A stretch of DNA of 64,000 nucleotides from Rhodococcus sp. 06-235-1A (GCF_002258785.1 NZ_NOYI01000013.1:372001-436000), one strand, 5' to 3'. Positions 18,914 through 30,296 are shown, counted from the first letter of the stretch. The notes: generated from the letters alone by a model not told the origin. Program-made: numbers and translations.

Positions 18914-20014
18914 ATGACCGACACCGACCTGATCGAAGGACCGCTGCACGCCGTACACACCGAATTGGGTGCGACATTCGCACCTTTCGGCGGTTGGACC
19001 ATGCCGGTGTCGTACGCCGGTGTGGTCGTCGAGCACACGGCGGTGCGGGAAACCGTCGGCCTGTTCGACGTCGGCCACCTGGGCAAAGCGTCGGTGACCG
19101 GACCCGGAGCAGCCGCGTTCGTGAACTCGGTGTTGACCAACGACCTGGGGCGGATCGAACCGGGCAAGGCGCAATACACCCTGTGCTGCACCGACTCCGG
19201 TGGTGTGGTGGACGACCTGATCGCGTACTACGTATCCGACGACGACGTGTTCCTCGTGCCGAACGCAGCCAACACGGCCGCCGTCGTGGCAGCGATGGCA
19301 GCGCAGGCACCCGACGGTGTCTCGGTGGTGAACCAGCATCGCGAGTTCGGAGTGCTGGCCGTGCAGGGGCCGAAAGCGGCGGAGGTGCTGCAGGAACTGG
19401 GTCTGCCGACCGACATGGACTACATGGCGTTCGAGGACGCGACCTGGAATTCGGTGGCAGTGCGGGTGTGCCGAACCGGTTACACCGGCGAGCACGGATA
19501 CGAACTGGTTCCCCCGGCAGGCGAGGTGGAACCGCTCTTTCGCGCGCTGCTGACAGCGGTGCGGTCTCGTGGGGGACAGGTGTGCGGGCTCGGAGCACGC
19601 GACACTCTGCGCACCGAGATGGGATACCCGCTGCACGGACACGAACTGTCACTGGACATTTCGCCCCTGCAAGCTCGGTGCGGTTGGGCGATCGGCTGGA
19701 AGAAGGATGCGTTCTGGGGCAAGGACGCCTTGACGGCGGAGAAGGCCGATGGGCCTGCGCGAACACTGCGCGGGCTCAAGGCTCTCGACCGCGGCGTACT
19801 CCGCCCCGGTCTCACCGTGCGGGTGGCGGGTCAGGACATCGGGACGACGACGTCCGGAACTTTCTCGCCGTCGCTCAAGGTGGGTATCGCCCTGGCCCTG
19901 CTCGACGCCGAGGCAGCTCCGGCCGTCGGCACTGAGGTCGAGGTCGACGTTCGTGGTCGAGCGTTGCGCTGCGAAGTGGTCGCGCCGCCGTTCGTCGCCG
20001 CGAAGACCAGGTGA
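18914..20014 (+). CDS. gcvT: Glycine cleavage system aminomethyltransferase (T protein)
   Basis: Releases ammonia and transfers the methylene group from the lipoylated H protein to tetrahydrofolate. 366 aa. Family features include the N-terminal [13 protein letters not shown] with GLFDVGHLG, the central [10 protein letters not shown] and [17 protein letters not shown]. The ATG at 18914 is favoured over GTG 18905 because a TAGCGT -10 box lies 7 nt before it. It is followed closely by ilvE, as in M. tuberculosis (Rv2211c-Rv2210c). The other glycine cleavage genes are not in the window, and no glycine riboswitch is seen. Confidence 0.93.
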   Translation: MTDTDLIEGPLHAVHTELGATFAPFGGWTMPVSYAGVVVEHTAVRETVGLFDVGHLGKASVTGPGAAAFVNSVLTNDLGRIEPGKAQYTLCCTDSGGVVDDLIAYYVSDDDVFLVPNAANTAAVVAAMAAQAPDGVSVVNQHREFGVLAVQGPKAAEVLQELGLPTDMDYMAFEDATWNSVAVRVCRTGYTGEHGYELVPPAGEVEPLFRALLTAVRSRGGQVCGLGARDTLRTEMGYPLHGHELSLDISPLQARCGWAIGWKKDAFWGKDALTAEKADGPARTLRGLKALDRGVLRPGLTVRVAGQDIGTTTSGTFSPSLKVGIALALLDAEAAPAVGTEVEVDVRGRALRCEVVAPPFVAAKTR

Positions 20015-20041
20015 CCGCGAGAGCGAGCGTGACCTCCACGA

Positions 20042-20047
20042 TAGGAT
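20042..20047 (+). promoter_or_regulatory. -10 hexamer TAGGAT, leaderless promoter of ilvE
   Basis: TAGGAT ends 7 nt before the ATG at 20055, 27 nt after the gcvT stop. It suggests ilvE has its own leaderless transcript besides any read-through. Confidence 0.45.
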
Positions 20048-20054
20048 CTCGAGC

Positions 20055-21158
20055 ATGACAGGTGTTTCCGAATTCACGTACGTGCAGCATCCCTCGCCCG
20101 CCACAATCGCGGAGCGCGACGCGGTGCTTGCCGCACCCGGATTCGGAAAGCACTTCACCGACCACATGGTGTACATCGATTACACCCGAGACCGTGGCTG
20201 GCACGACGCGACAATTGCTCCGTACGGCCCGATCGAGCTCGACCCGGCGGCGATGGTGCTGCATTACGGCCAGGCCATCTTCGAGGGCCTCAAGATCTAC
20301 CGTCAGCCCAATGGTGACCTCTCGACGTTCCGGGTGCAGTCCAACGCCGAGCGGTTCCGGTCCTCGGCTCGCAGACTGGCCATGCCGGAACTGTCGGACG
20401 AGCTGTTCATCGGATCGATCGAGAAGCTGCTCGAATTCGACCACGAGTGGGTTCCCGCCGCAGGCGGCGAAGACGCGCTGTACATCCGGCCCTACATGTT
20501 CTCCACCGAGGCCGGGTTGGGTGTGCGCCCCGCCGACTCCTACCGCTACATGTTGATCGCCTCGCCCGCAGGTGCGTACTTCCCCAGGGGAGTCAAACCG
20601 GTGAGCGTCTGGCTGTCCACCGAGTACGTCCGCGCGGCACCGGGCGGAACCGGCGACGCCAAATTCGCCGGCAACTATGCCGCGTCACTCCTCGCGCAGG
20701 CGCAGGCCAGCGACGAAGGATGCGATCAGGTGGTGTGGCTCGACGCCATCGAGCGCCGCTACGTCGAGGAGATGGGCGGGATGAACCTGTTCTTCGTTTT
20801 CGGCTCGGGCTCGGATGCGCGACTGGTGACACCGTCGCTCTCCGGATCACTCCTTCCCGGCATCACCCGAGACTCCCTGCTGGCTCTGGCGACCGACGCG
20901 GGCATTCCGGTGGAGGAGCGCCGGATCTCCACCGAGGAATGGCGTAAGGGTGCCGACTCGGGTGAGATCACCGAGGTGTTCGCCTGTGGCACAGCCGCTG
21001 TCATCACTCCGGTGGGCAGCGTCAAGTCCACCGAGGGAACGTTCGACATCGCAGGCGGGGAGCCGGGCGAGATCACGCTCGCATTGCGCGACACTCTCAC
21101 CGGCATTCAGCGCGGCACCTTCGCCGATACGCACGGCTGGATGACCAAGCTCCGCTAA
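20055..21158 (+). CDS. ilvE: Branched-chain amino acid aminotransferase
   Basis: PLP enzyme catalysing the last step of Leu, Ile and Val synthesis and the first of their breakdown. 367 aa, class IV fold: [14 protein letters not shown] near the N-terminus, the PLP lysine in [12 protein letters not shown], then [12 protein letters not shown] and [12 protein letters not shown]. The ATG at 20055 fits the family; the longer open frame upstream overlaps gcvT. Its TAA overlaps the stop codon of the convergent cobS by 4 nt, leaving no room for a terminator between them. Confidence 0.95.
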   Translation: MTGVSEFTYVQHPSPATIAERDAVLAAPGFGKHFTDHMVYIDYTRDRGWHDATIAPYGPIELDPAAMVLHYGQAIFEGLKIYRQPNGDLSTFRVQSNAERFRSSARRLAMPELSDELFIGSIEKLLEFDHEWVPAAGGEDALYIRPYMFSTEAGLGVRPADSYRYMLIASPAGAYFPRGVKPVSVWLSTEYVRAAPGGTGDAKFAGNYAASLLAQAQASDEGCDQVVWLDAIERRYVEEMGGMNLFFVFGSGSDARLVTPSLSGSLLPGITRDSLLALATDAGIPVEERRISTEEWRKGADSGEITEVFACGTAAVITPVGSVKSTEGTFDIAGGEPGEITLALRDTLTGIQRGTFADTHGWMTKLR

Positions 21159-21916
21159 CTCGCTATCAGCAGGCCGATCGCGGCCAGCGCAGTGGTGGTC
21201 TCGATGCCGGCCCCGAGAACGTCGCCGGAGAGCCCGCCGAAGCGTCGGACACAGTGGCGGGTGACCACGGTCGTCAGTGCCAGGACGACGATGACGACGA
21301 CCGGTCCCTGCCAGGGGCGATCGGCCCGTGCGAACACCGAGATCGCCACTGCTGCAACGACCCACAGAGTTGCAGTCACATTCGACTGGGTGCCGGCAAC
21401 GAGCGCACCGAAGCCGGTGGGGGACGACGCGTCCGTTCCCCGGCGACAGGCGAGCACCACCGACACGCGGCCGATCACCGGCACGGCCACGATGGCCCAC
21501 CACAGCCGCTGCTCGGCGAGCTGGCCCAGGGTCGCGGCCTGAATCGCAAGGACGAGCGCGATGGCCGCAACTCCGAACGGGCCTGCACTACCGGATTTCA
21601 TGACTTCCCGAGCCCGCTCGGGCGGACCGTAGCAACCGAGCCCGTCGGCGGTGTCGGCCAAGCCGTCGAGATGCATACCCCGGGTCAGCAGCGCGGCGGC
21701 AGCGACTGCGAGCAGGCCGCCGAGCAGTGGCGACAGTCCCGCCGTGATCGACGCCCACAGGAGGGCAGCCCAGACTCCGCCGAGGACGAGACCGACGAGC
21801 GGAGCGAACGCCATGGCCCGGCCGGCGGAATGCCGATCCACATCGGTGGGACCGCGCACGGGAAGTACCGTCAGCCACGAGAACGCGAGCACCAGTGCTT
21901 CGGCTCGCCTGCTCAC
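21155..21916 (-). CDS. cobS: Adenosylcobinamide-GDP ribazoletransferase (cobalamin synthase)
   Basis: Membrane enzyme joining adenosylcobinamide-GDP and alpha-ribazole in the nucleotide loop of cobalamin. 253 aa with several hydrophobic helices and the family motif [16 protein letters not shown] (about residues 78-93) with its metal-binding Asp residues. The GTG at 21916 lies 2 nt after the cobT stop, so the three cob genes form one transcript. The end overlaps ilvE convergently. Confidence 0.92.
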   Translation of the reverse strand: MSRRAEALVLAFSWLTVLPVRGPTDVDRHSAGRAMAFAPLVGLVLGGVWAALLWASITAGLSPLLGGLLAVAAAALLTRGMHLDGLADTADGLGCYGPPERAREVMKSGSAGPFGVAAIALVLAIQAATLGQLAEQRLWWAIVAVPVIGRVSVVLACRRGTDASSPTGFGALVAGTQSNVTATLWVVAAVAISVFARADRPWQGPVVVIVVLALTTVVTRHCVRRFGGLSGDVLGAGIETTTALAAIGLLIAS

Positions 21917-21918
21917 GG

Positions 21919-23037
21919 TCAGCGGTCTTCGGTGTTGCTGTGGGCTTCCGTGCCGCTACGAGTTTCGCTGTCGCCGGTGCTGACCCCTGAGTCGGCGAAG
22001 GTGGCCATGGAATTCAACGTGGCGACACCCGCACGAACCAGGGGTAGTGCCGCGAGCGCACCCGAGCCCTCGCCGAGCCGCATGTCCAGCTCCACCAGTG
22101 GCTCGAGACGTAAGTGCCGCAACGCATGTGAGTGAGAAGGTTCGGCCGAGCGGTGCCCGGCAACCCACCAGTCCCGTGCCCCGGCCGCGCCGTCCTCTGC
22201 CACGAGCGCGGCCGCGGTCACCACGAGTCCGTCGAGGATCACCGGGGTTCGCCGATGTGCGGCCTGCGCGAGAAATCCGGCCAGCGCCGCGATGTCGGCA
22301 CCGCCCGCCACCCGCAGGAGATCGGTGGGGTTCTTTGCAACCGGTCGTGCTCGACGCATCGCGTCCCGGATTGCCGCGGTCTTCCTGATCCATCCGGCGT
22401 CGTCGATTCCGGTGCCGCGCCCGACGGCGGCAACCGGTTCGGTGTCGGTGAGCGTGGCGATCAATACCGTTGCAGGAGTGGTGTTTCCGATACCCATATC
22501 GCCCGCGATGAGAAGATCGGCACCGCCGTCGACTTCCTCGTCGGCAATGGCGGCCCCGGCAGCGACGGCGGCGCGAACCTCGTCCTCGCTCAACGCATCC
22601 TCGCGATCGATCGATCCGCTGGAGCGTCGAACCTTGAATGCGGACACCGAAGGATCGGTCTCGGCGTCGACGGCGATGTCGACCACGCGCACCGTCGCAC
22701 CGGCGATGTCGGCGAGCACGTTGACCGCTGCACCGCCGGCGCGGATGTTCTCGACCATCTGCGCCGTCACCTCGGGCGGGTAGGCAGAGACTCCGTGCGC
22801 TGCGATGCCGTGGTCGCTGGCGAAGACGACGACACGGACTCGATCGAGAGATCGAGGCGGGCAGCTGTCCTGGCAGGACGCGATCCATTCCCCGAGAGTC
22901 TCGAGTCGGCCGAGACTGCCTGCGGGCTTGGTCAACTCACGTTGCCGGTCCTCGGCCGCCGCCCGCGCCGAGTCGGACGGAGCGGTCACCGGACGAAACG
23001 CCGACGACGCCGAGTCGTCCTCCGGAATAGTGCTCAC
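21919..23037 (-). CDS. cobT: Nicotinate-nucleotide--dimethylbenzimidazole phosphoribosyltransferase
   Basis: Makes alpha-ribazole phosphate, the lower ligand of B12. 372 aa. Recognisable segments are [10 protein letters not shown] at the N-terminus, [32 protein letters not shown] in the active site, and [11 protein letters not shown] near the C-terminus, with the catalytic Glu region in [10 protein letters not shown]. The GTG start at 23037 overlaps the cobU stop by 4 nt. The C-terminal 25 residues are Ser/Thr/Glu-rich and probably disordered. Confidence 0.94.
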   Translation of the reverse strand: MSTIPEDDSASSAFRPVTAPSDSARAAAEDRQRELTKPAGSLGRLETLGEWIASCQDSCPPRSLDRVRVVVFASDHGIAAHGVSAYPPEVTAQMVENIRAGGAAVNVLADIAGATVRVVDIAVDAETDPSVSAFKVRRSSGSIDREDALSEDEVRAAVAAGAAIADEEVDGGADLLIAGDMGIGNTTPATVLIATLTDTEPVAAVGRGTGIDDAGWIRKTAAIRDAMRRARPVAKNPTDLLRVAGGADIAALAGFLAQAAHRRTPVILDGLVVTAAALVAEDGAAGARDWWVAGHRSAEPSHSHALRHLRLEPLVELDMRLGEGSGALAALPLVRAGVATLNSMATFADSGVSTGDSETRSGTEAHSNTEDR

Positions 23038-23603
23038 ACTGTGCCTTTCGCGGTGATGAAGCCAGCCGGTGGTTCCTTGAGGGCCAGGGGTAGCCCTGCG
23101 ACGACGAGCAGAACCCTGTCACACACTGCTGCGAGCCGGGAATTGAGCAGCCCCAGCTCGTCGCGGAAGAGGCGTCCGGAACGGGTCTCCGGCACGACGG
23201 ACAGGCCCACTTCGGGGCTGACCAGCACGAGGGTGGACGTACAGTCCGCAACCGCTCCGACGAGGTCGTCGACGGCCGGTGCGATGGTGCCGCGTGGACG
23301 CTCCCAGGCCTGAGCGTCGTCGAGCATTCCCGTCAGCCACGTTCCCAGATCGTCGACCACCGTGGTGCCGTTCCACGGCTGCGAGATCACCGAGGCCAAC
23401 GACGTCACCGTTTCGACGGTGGTCCAGTGGGTCGGCCTCGACGCGCGATGCCCGTCGATGCGTCGCTGCCAGTCTGCGTCGTCGGCGTTGCGTCTGCCGG
23501 TGGCGAGATAGCGAACCGGTTCGACGAGAGCAAGCGACTCCGCGTGCCCGGACTTACCGGACCTCGCACCACCGAGCACGAGAGTTCGAGTGGGGTCGAC
23601 CAC
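23034..23603 (-). CDS. cobU: Adenosylcobinamide kinase/adenosylcobinamide-phosphate guanylyltransferase
   Basis: Bifunctional enzyme that phosphorylates and then guanylylates adenosylcobinamide. P-loop LGGARSGKS at the N-terminus, then [27 protein letters not shown] around the nucleotide-accepting residue, and [13 protein letters not shown]. The start is GTG at 23603 (VVDPTRTL), giving 189 aa and placing the P-loop at residues 8-16 as in homologues; a longer in-frame start would overlap the DUF3043 gene. First of three coupled cob genes. Confidence 0.92.
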   Translation of the reverse strand: MVDPTRTLVLGGARSGKSGHAESLALVEPVRYLATGRRNADDADWQRRIDGHRASRPTHWTTVETVTSLASVISQPWNGTTVVDDLGTWLTGMLDDAQAWERPRGTIAPAVDDLVGAVADCTSTLVLVSPEVGLSVVPETRSGRLFRDELGLLNSRLAAVCDRVLLVVAGLPLALKEPPAGFITAKGTV

Positions 23604-23608
23604 CGACG

Positions 23609-24268
23609 TCAGACGGCCTCGCCGGCACTGACTCGGGGCTTCGGGGCGCGCATCTTGCGAATCTGAGACGCGCGGACGAAGGCGTACCACCCGATCTTGA
23701 AGCCGCCGTCGGTGGTCTCGGGGAATCGCACTCGAATCTTGTTGTTGATCATCTTGCCGAGATAGACGCCCTCGCCGACCATGAACAGCATCATCACGAA
23801 CATGCCGAGGGTGACGTACTGCTGCACCGCGGGCTGTAGGAACAACGCGAAGATCAGGATCAGTGCGAGCGGCATGAACAGGCCGACGAGGTTCCGCCGG
23901 GCGTCGACGATGTCGCGAACGTAGGCGCGCACCGGACCCTTGTCCCGGGGGAGCAGGTATTTGTCATCGCCCGCGAGCATGCGCGCGCGGCGTTCGGCCG
24001 CCGCGGCGCGTCGCTCGTTGGAGGCTGCCTTACGGTCTTCCTTGCTGCCCTTGTTCGCCTTACGGCGCTCACGTGCCTCTTTGCTCGTCAGAGGTGCCGG
24101 AGCGACCGGCCCCCGCCGCCGAGCTTCGGCGTCACGGCGCTTGGGGGTCGGTCGGCCCTTGCCTAGGGACACCGAAGAGGTCGCGTCGCTCTCGGACGTC
24201 GTCGACTCGGATTCGTTCGAGTCGTTTCCGTCCGAATTGTCAGAGTTTCCACGGCGTAGCAGCTTCAC
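23609..24268 (-). CDS. DUF3043 family membrane protein
   Basis: Conserved actinobacterial protein of 219 aa, counterpart of Rv2206. The N-terminal 100 residues are highly charged: an acidic Ser/Asn/Glu tract (residues 9-35), then Lys/Arg/Ala-rich sequence. Two adjacent membrane helices follow (LVGLFMPLALILIFALFL and QYVTLGMFVMMLFMVGEGVYL), then a short cytosolic tail. It lies 5 nt upstream of cobU and so is probably co-transcribed with the cobalamin genes, but no B12 function is indicated. Function unknown. Confidence 0.85.
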   Translation of the reverse strand: MKLLRRGNSDNSDGNDSNESESTTSESDATSSVSLGKGRPTPKRRDAEARRRGPVAPAPLTSKEARERRKANKGSKEDRKAASNERRAAAAERRARMLAGDDKYLLPRDKGPVRAYVRDIVDARRNLVGLFMPLALILIFALFLQPAVQQYVTLGMFVMMLFMVGEGVYLGKMINNKIRVRFPETTDGGFKIGWYAFVRASQIRKMRAPKPRVSAGEAV

Positions 24269-24355
24269 GCATTCAGAGTATGGGATGGGCCGTCGGTATC
24301 GAACACCGGCCAGGTCAGCGCTGAAACAACGGATGCCCTTCCGGCGTCACAGCCC

Positions 24356-24361
24356 TAGACT
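24356..24361 (+). promoter_or_regulatory. -10 hexamer TAGACT, leaderless promoter of glycerate kinase gene
   Basis: TAGACT ends 7 nt before the ATG at 24369, with no ribosome binding site between. Confidence 0.45.
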
Positions 24362-24368
24362 TCGCACG

Positions 24369-25436
24369 ATGCGCGTGATGATTGCCCCGGATTCGTTCGG
24401 AGACACCCTGACTGCCTCGGCTGCGGCCGACGCCATCGCCCGTGGTTGGGCCTCGGTTCGCGAGACCGACGAACTCGAACTCGCACCTCAATCCGACGGT
24501 GGCCCGGGGTTTGTCGACGTGCTCGCCTCCCGAATAGGCACCGTGCAGTTCGTCGACGTCGAGGGCCCGCTCGGCAGCCCGACACAAGCTGCATGGCTGC
24601 TCGACGGCACCGCGGCATACATCGAATCGGCCCAGGCGTGCGGATTGCATCTGCTCGACGGGCCGCCGACCCCACTGTCGGCGCTGAAAGCGTCCAGCTA
24701 CGGCGTCGGCCAACTTCTCGACGCCGCACTCGGCAGCGGTGCCCGAACCATCTTCGTCGGACTCGGTGGGAGCAGTTGCACCGATGGTGGACGGGGGATG
24801 ATTCGTGCGCTCGGTGGTCTCGGATCGGCCGCCGCGCGATTGTCGGACATCGACCTCGTCGCCGCGTCGGACGTGGAGAATCCGCTGCTGGGCGAGTGGG
24901 GGGCGGCTCGGGTGTTCGGCCCGCAGAAGGGGGCCGATGCCGACACGGTCGAACGACTGGAAGAGCTGAACACCGACTGGGCGGCAGTCCTGTCCGCCGC
25001 GGGGCACGATGTGGCGGAGCGGCCGGGTGCCGGGGCCGCAGGTGGTCTCGGTGCGGCGTTGTTCGCACTCGGGGGGAGGCAGCAGCCCGGGGCCGCCGTA
25101 GTGGCCGAGCGGACCGGGCAGCAGGAGTTGCTCGGCACCGTCGACCTGGTGCTGACCGGAGAGGGAAAGTTCGACTCTCAATCGCTGCGCGGCAAGCTGG
25201 TCACCAGAATCGCTGCCGCCGGTGGCGCGACCGGAATCGACACGATCGTGCTCGCAGGGCAGGTCACCCTGACCGAGGACGAGCTGGCCTCGGCGGGCAT
25301 CTCGGCTGCGCACTCGGTCAGTGAGTTCGCGGGATCGGTGGAGCTGGCGATGTCCGATGCGGCGAACCAGCTCGAACAGCTGGCCGCGCGCGTCGCGGCC
25401 GACGTGGCCGATACCGCTGTGCGACCGGGGCGGTGA
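24369..25436 (+). CDS. Glycerate kinase
   Basis: GlxK-type glycerate 2-kinase (ATP + glycerate to phosphoglycerate), 355 aa, counterpart of Rv2205c. N-terminal MIAPDSFGDTLTASAAADAIARGW, central GLGGSSCTDGGRGMIRALG, GAAGGLGAALFALGG and VLTGEGKFDSQSLRGKL are all family motifs. The ATG at 24369 (MRVMIAPDSF) is set by homology and by a -10 hexamer 7 nt upstream; the longer open frame upstream is antisense to the DUF3043 gene. It is divergent from that gene, and erpA follows 72 nt later. Confidence 0.92.
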   Translation: MRVMIAPDSFGDTLTASAAADAIARGWASVRETDELELAPQSDGGPGFVDVLASRIGTVQFVDVEGPLGSPTQAAWLLDGTAAYIESAQACGLHLLDGPPTPLSALKASSYGVGQLLDAALGSGARTIFVGLGGSSCTDGGRGMIRALGGLGSAAARLSDIDLVAASDVENPLLGEWGAARVFGPQKGADADTVERLEELNTDWAAVLSAAGHDVAERPGAGAAGGLGAALFALGGRQQPGAAVVAERTGQQELLGTVDLVLTGEGKFDSQSLRGKLVTRIAAAGGATGIDTIVLAGQVTLTEDELASAGISAAHSVSEFAGSVELAMSDAANQLEQLAARVAADVADTAVRPGR

Positions 25437-25508
25437 GGGTGAGGAATAGAGCCACCGGGAGTACGGTTGTGTAGTTCACGGGTTTTGTACGACTGATAGG
25501 GAGAGCCC

Positions 25509-25874
25509 ATGACCGTTTCGAATGAGACCACAACGACCGAAACCACGGCGCACAAGGTCACCATGACCGAGACCGCATCGGCCAAGGCGAAGGCGTTGCT
25601 GGATCAAGAAGGCCGCGATGACCTCGCGCTGCGTATCGCGGTGCAGCCGGGTGGTTGCGCAGGACTGCGCTACCAGCTCTTCTTCGACGACCGAAGCCTC
25701 GACGGCGACCTCGCTGTCGACTTCAACGGCGTCACCCTCGCGGTGGATCGGATGAGCGCTCCCTACGTGGAGGGTGCATCCATCGACTTCGTGGACACGA
25801 TCGAGAAGCAGGGCTTCACGATCGACAACCCGAACGCCACGGGATCGTGCGCGTGCGGCGACTCGTTCAACTGA
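25509..25874 (+). CDS. erpA: Iron-sulfur cluster insertion protein (HesB/IscA/ErpA family)
   Basis: A-type carrier that delivers Fe-S clusters to target enzymes, 121 aa, counterpart of Rv2204c. The three conserved cysteines are Cys50 (GGCAGLRY) and Cys114/Cys116 (GSCACGDSF). An extra Thr-rich N-terminus of about 17 residues precedes the core. AGGGAGAGC before the ATG is a good ribosome binding site. Possible clients nearby include LipA and the QcrA Rieske protein, though this is only inference from position. A long hairpin follows. Confidence 0.93.
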   Translation: MTVSNETTTTETTAHKVTMTETASAKAKALLDQEGRDDLALRIAVQPGGCAGLRYQLFFDDRSLDGDLAVDFNGVTLAVDRMSAPYVEGASIDFVDTIEKQGFTIDNPNATGSCACGDSFN

Positions 25875-25890
25875 GCTGACTCGTCCTCGA

Positions 25891-26952
<1,062 letters not shown>

Positions 26953-26971
26953 GCAATCGGCCTCCCTCAGC

Positions 26972-27024
26972 GGGATCAATGCGGCTTTGTTGCAATCTGA
27001 GCGACTGAAATCCACATTGATCCC
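26972..27024. terminator. Hairpin between convergent adoK and asnB
   Basis: GGGATCAATG (26972-26981) pairs with CATTGATCCC (27015-27024), and flanking CTCC/GGAG extends the stem imperfectly. The 33-nt loop is large for a canonical terminator, but the location between two convergent stops fits. Confidence 0.5.
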
Positions 27025-27045
27025 GGCGGGAGACGGGTGTACCAG

Positions 27046-28974
27046 TCAGATGTTGACCGGGTATTCCGGTTCGGCGATCTGCGGCACGATGCGCTTCTCG
27101 ACGAAGATCCCGTGCCACACCATGAAGATGATCAGGGTCCACAGGCGCCGGCTGTGATCGGACTTCCCGGCGCGATGGTCCTCGAGCATCGCGACGATCG
27201 CCGGCTTGTTCAGCAGGTGATCGGTCTGAGACTCCGCGATCTGCTGATGTGCCCAGTCGAAGAGTTCGGGGCCACGCAGCCAATGTCGGAGCGGCACAGG
27301 GAATCCCAGTTTGGCGCGGTGCAGCACGTGGCCCGGAACGATTCCTTCGAGCGCCTGGCGCAGAGCGTACTTGGTGGTGTCCTTGGTGATCTTCTGATCG
27401 AGCGGTAGCTTCTCGGCAACCCGGTGCACCTCCGAGTCCAGGAACGGAACTCGGAGCTCGAGCGAATTCGCCATGGTGATCTTGTCGGCCTTGACCAGAA
27501 TGTCGCCGCGAAGCCAGGTGAACAGGTCCAGGTGCTGCATGCGGGCCACGGGATCCCACCCCTGCGACTGCGCGTAGATCGGTGCCGTGACGTCCTGATG
27601 GGTCCACTCGGATCGGAACTCGCGCAACACCGAGCGCAGCTGCGCGTCGTTGAAACTGCGCGCGTTGCCGTAGTAACGCTCTTCGAGAGTCATGGATCCA
27701 CGGTTGAGCAGGCTCTTGCCGCGAGTGCCTTCGGGGATTCGCTCACTCAACGAGCCCGCCGCACGTCGAAGGAAAGCGGGAAGTGACTCGAACGGCTTCA
27801 ACGACAGCGGCTCACGGTAGATGGTGTAACCGCCGAACAACTCGTCCGCACCCTCGCCGGAGAGCACGACCTTCACGTGCTTGCGCGCTTCCTTGGCGAC
27901 GAAGTACAGCGGCACCAGGGCCGGATCGGCCACCGGATCGTCCAGATACCAGACGATCTCGGGGATGGACGCCGCGAACTCCTCCGGTCCGACGACTTTC
28001 ACGATATGTCGGGCCCCGATGGCAGCCGCGGACTCCGCTGCCACGTCGACCTCCGAGTAGCCCTCCCGCTCGAATCCGGTGGTGAAGGTGATCAGATCGG
28101 GATTGTTCCGAATCGCCAGTGCCGCGATGGCAGTCGAATCGATGCCGCCGGACAGGAACGAGCCGACGCTTACATCGGCGCGCATGTGCTTGGCAACCGA
28201 GTCCTCCAGCGCTTCGGCGATCTCCTGGTAGCGAGCCTTCTCGCTGCCCGGTGCGAAGCGCTGCACGGGAAATTTCGGCGTGAAGTAGCGAGTGATCTTC
28301 GGCGGTGTACCGGGGGAGAGGGTCGCGTAGCAACCCGACTCGAGCCGTCGGACACCGGCGTGCAGGGTCTCGGGCTCGGGAACGTACTGGAGCACGGTGT
28401 AGTGCTCGATGGCGCGCTCATCGAGATCGTCGTCGACCCCGACCAGATCCATCAACTCGAGCACACTCTTCTTCTCGCTGCCGAACGCAGTACCGCCCGG
28501 GCCCGTGGCGTAGAACAGCGGCTTGATGCCGAACGGATCCCGTGCGATGAACATCTCGCGGGTCTCGGTGTCCCACACGGCGAAGGCGAACATGCCTCGC
28601 AGTCGCTGGACCGCGGCAGCACCCCAGTAGTGAAACGCCGCGACGATCGACTCGCTGTCACCCTCGGTGGCAAACTCTGCACCGTGGTCACGTGCCAGCT
28701 CGGCGCGCAGTTCCAGGTAGTTGTAGATCTCACCGTTGAAGACGAGGGCGTACCTGTTCGGCGACTCGGGCGGACCCCATCGCATCGGCTGGTGGGAATG
28801 CTCGATGTCGATGAAGGCCAACCTGTTGAACCCGTACACGACGTCGTCGTCGTGCCAGGTGCCACCGGGCTCGTCCGGGCCCCTGTGCCTCATGCAGTGG
28901 GTCGCCGATTTCACCAGTTCGACACCGGCGGCGGTCGTTCCGTGAGACGTCAGTACTCCGAGCAGTCCACACAC
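27046..28974 (-). CDS. asnB: Asparagine synthase (glutamine-hydrolysing)
   Basis: Converts aspartate and glutamine to asparagine, 642 aa. The class II amidotransferase domain begins with the nucleophile Cys2 (start codon then CGLLGVL). The synthetase domain has the PP-loop SGGIDSTAIAAL and LSGEGADELFGGY. The start is GTG at 28974, fixed by the need for Cys at position 2, with AGAAGAGG upstream. Counterpart of Rv2201, which affects envelope amidation in mycobacteria and is called asnB; a role in amidating cell-wall precursors instead of free aspartate is possible. It is divergent from ctaC. Confidence 0.93.
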   Translation of the reverse strand: MCGLLGVLTSHGTTAAGVELVKSATHCMRHRGPDEPGGTWHDDDVVYGFNRLAFIDIEHSHQPMRWGPPESPNRYALVFNGEIYNYLELRAELARDHGAEFATEGDSESIVAAFHYWGAAAVQRLRGMFAFAVWDTETREMFIARDPFGIKPLFYATGPGGTAFGSEKKSVLELMDLVGVDDDLDERAIEHYTVLQYVPEPETLHAGVRRLESGCYATLSPGTPPKITRYFTPKFPVQRFAPGSEKARYQEIAEALEDSVAKHMRADVSVGSFLSGGIDSTAIAALAIRNNPDLITFTTGFEREGYSEVDVAAESAAAIGARHIVKVVGPEEFAASIPEIVWYLDDPVADPALVPLYFVAKEARKHVKVVLSGEGADELFGGYTIYREPLSLKPFESLPAFLRRAAGSLSERIPEGTRGKSLLNRGSMTLEERYYGNARSFNDAQLRSVLREFRSEWTHQDVTAPIYAQSQGWDPVARMQHLDLFTWLRGDILVKADKITMANSLELRVPFLDSEVHRVAEKLPLDQKITKDTTKYALRQALEGIVPGHVLHRAKLGFPVPLRHWLRGPELFDWAHQQIAESQTDHLLNKPAIVAMLEDHRAGKSDHSRRLWTLIIFMVWHGIFVEKRIVPQIAEPEYPVNI

Positions 28975-29204
28975 AGCGTCTGCTACCTCTTCTCGCAGTT
29001 GGGGACAATGCAGGGATATCGGTCTCCGCGAGCGTCGTCAGCGGGACTGTCGATCAGGATCCGAGTATGCCGCAGACACGCTCTGTCGTAGGTAACGACC
29101 CAAGGGTGGTTCTCCGACTGCTTTGGTCTACGCTGCGTAGTACTCGGGCATCTCCATGTGGAAGCCCTTATTCTTCAGTGGTGGGCAATCAGGAAGGCGT
29201 GAAC

Positions 29205-30278
29205 GTGGCGCAGAGTCGGATCCTTCGGCGAGCGGGGCTGACAGCATTTCTCGGTGTAGCCGCGTTGATGCTGTCGGGCTGTTCCATCAGCAGCGACAAC
29301 GTACTCAATTTCGGTTTCGCCTCGGGCGTCACCCCGCAGGGGCGACGCATCGGCGACCTGTGGACGTGGTCGGTCATTGCTGCCCTGGTCATGGGCATCA
29401 TCGTGTGGGTCTTGATCTTCTGGGTGGTGCTCTTCCACCGCAAGAAGAAGAGCTCCCCGGAGTTCCCCCGACAGACGGCGTACAACGTTCCTCTGGAGCT
29501 GTTCTACACCGCTGTTCCGTTCGTGATCATCGCCGTCCTGTTCTACTTCACCGTCGTGGTGCAGAACTACGTCGACGAGAAGCAGGCCGATCCCGACGTC
29601 CAGGTCGATGTCACGGCGTACCAGTGGAACTGGAAGTTCGGTTACCGCACCATCGACCTCAAGGACGGTGCCGCCAAGTACGAGGGCACCGACGAGGAAG
29701 AGCAGGCTGCTGCCGAGGCCGCCGCCACCCCGGGTGAGGGTGCGGAGGGTAGCGAGGACGGCGAGTTCGTTCCCGGAGCCATTCACGGAGCCACCCCGCA
29801 GGACCTGTCGTACCTGCACTACAACAAGATCGAGACTGTCGGATCGAGTGACGAGATCCCGGTCCTGGTATTGCCGACCGGCAAGCGAATCGAGTTCGTG
29901 CTTGCGTCCTCGGACGTCATCCACGGGTTCTGGGTTCCGGAGTTCCTGTTCAAGCGTGACGTTCTCCCCAACCCGGAAGAGAACCATTCCGACAACGTCT
30001 TCCAGATCAGCGAGATCGAACGCGAGGGGTCCTTCGTCGGCCGGTGCACCGAAATGTGTGGCACCTTCCACTCGATGATGAACTTCGAGGTTCGCGCAGT
30101 CTCTCCCGAGCGTTTCGAGCAGTACATCGAACTGCGCAAGCCGCTGTCCGAAGGCGGCGAAGCTCTGACCAACGCGCAGGCACTCGAGGCCATAGGCGAG
30201 AGCCCTCTGGCTACGAGCACCTCACCGTTCGAGACCGACCGCACCCTCCGTACCGCCGCTGTCGCCGAAGGCAACTGA
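29205..30278 (+). CDS. ctaC: Cytochrome c oxidase subunit II (aa3 type)
   Basis: Holds the CuA centre that accepts electrons from the bcc complex. 357 aa: lipoprotein signal ending LSGC, two membrane helices (VIAALVMGIIVWVLIFWVV and ELFYTAVPFVIIAVLFY), the aromatic YQWNWKFGY region and the CuA loop GRCTEMCGTFHSMM near residues 279-292. An acidic Ala/Glu-rich insertion interrupts the periplasmic domain at about 165-190, as in other actinobacteria. The GTG at 29205 is preferred because AGGAAGG lies 7 nt before it. ctaF follows after 18 nt. Confidence 0.94.
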   Translation: MAQSRILRRAGLTAFLGVAALMLSGCSISSDNVLNFGFASGVTPQGRRIGDLWTWSVIAALVMGIIVWVLIFWVVLFHRKKKSSPEFPRQTAYNVPLELFYTAVPFVIIAVLFYFTVVVQNYVDEKQADPDVQVDVTAYQWNWKFGYRTIDLKDGAAKYEGTDEEEQAAAEAAATPGEGAEGSEDGEFVPGAIHGATPQDLSYLHYNKIETVGSSDEIPVLVLPTGKRIEFVLASSDVIHGFWVPEFLFKRDVLPNPEENHSDNVFQISEIEREGSFVGRCTEMCGTFHSMMNFEVRAVSPERFEQYIELRKPLSEGGEALTNAQALEAIGESPLATSTSPFETDRTLRTAAVAEGN

Positions 30279-30296
30279 CCAAGGAAGCATGCTGAT

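Noticed and set aside
18785..19642. N-terminal extension of the aminopeptidase frame over gcvT
   Set aside because: The M17 protein starts at GTG 18784 with a good ribosome binding site; the extension is antisense to gcvT.
24269..24368. Cobalamin riboswitch upstream of the cobU-cobT-cobS genes
   Set aside because: The upstream gap of the DUF3043-cob operon is only 100 bp, shared with the divergent glycerate kinase promoter, and no B12-box sequence was seen.
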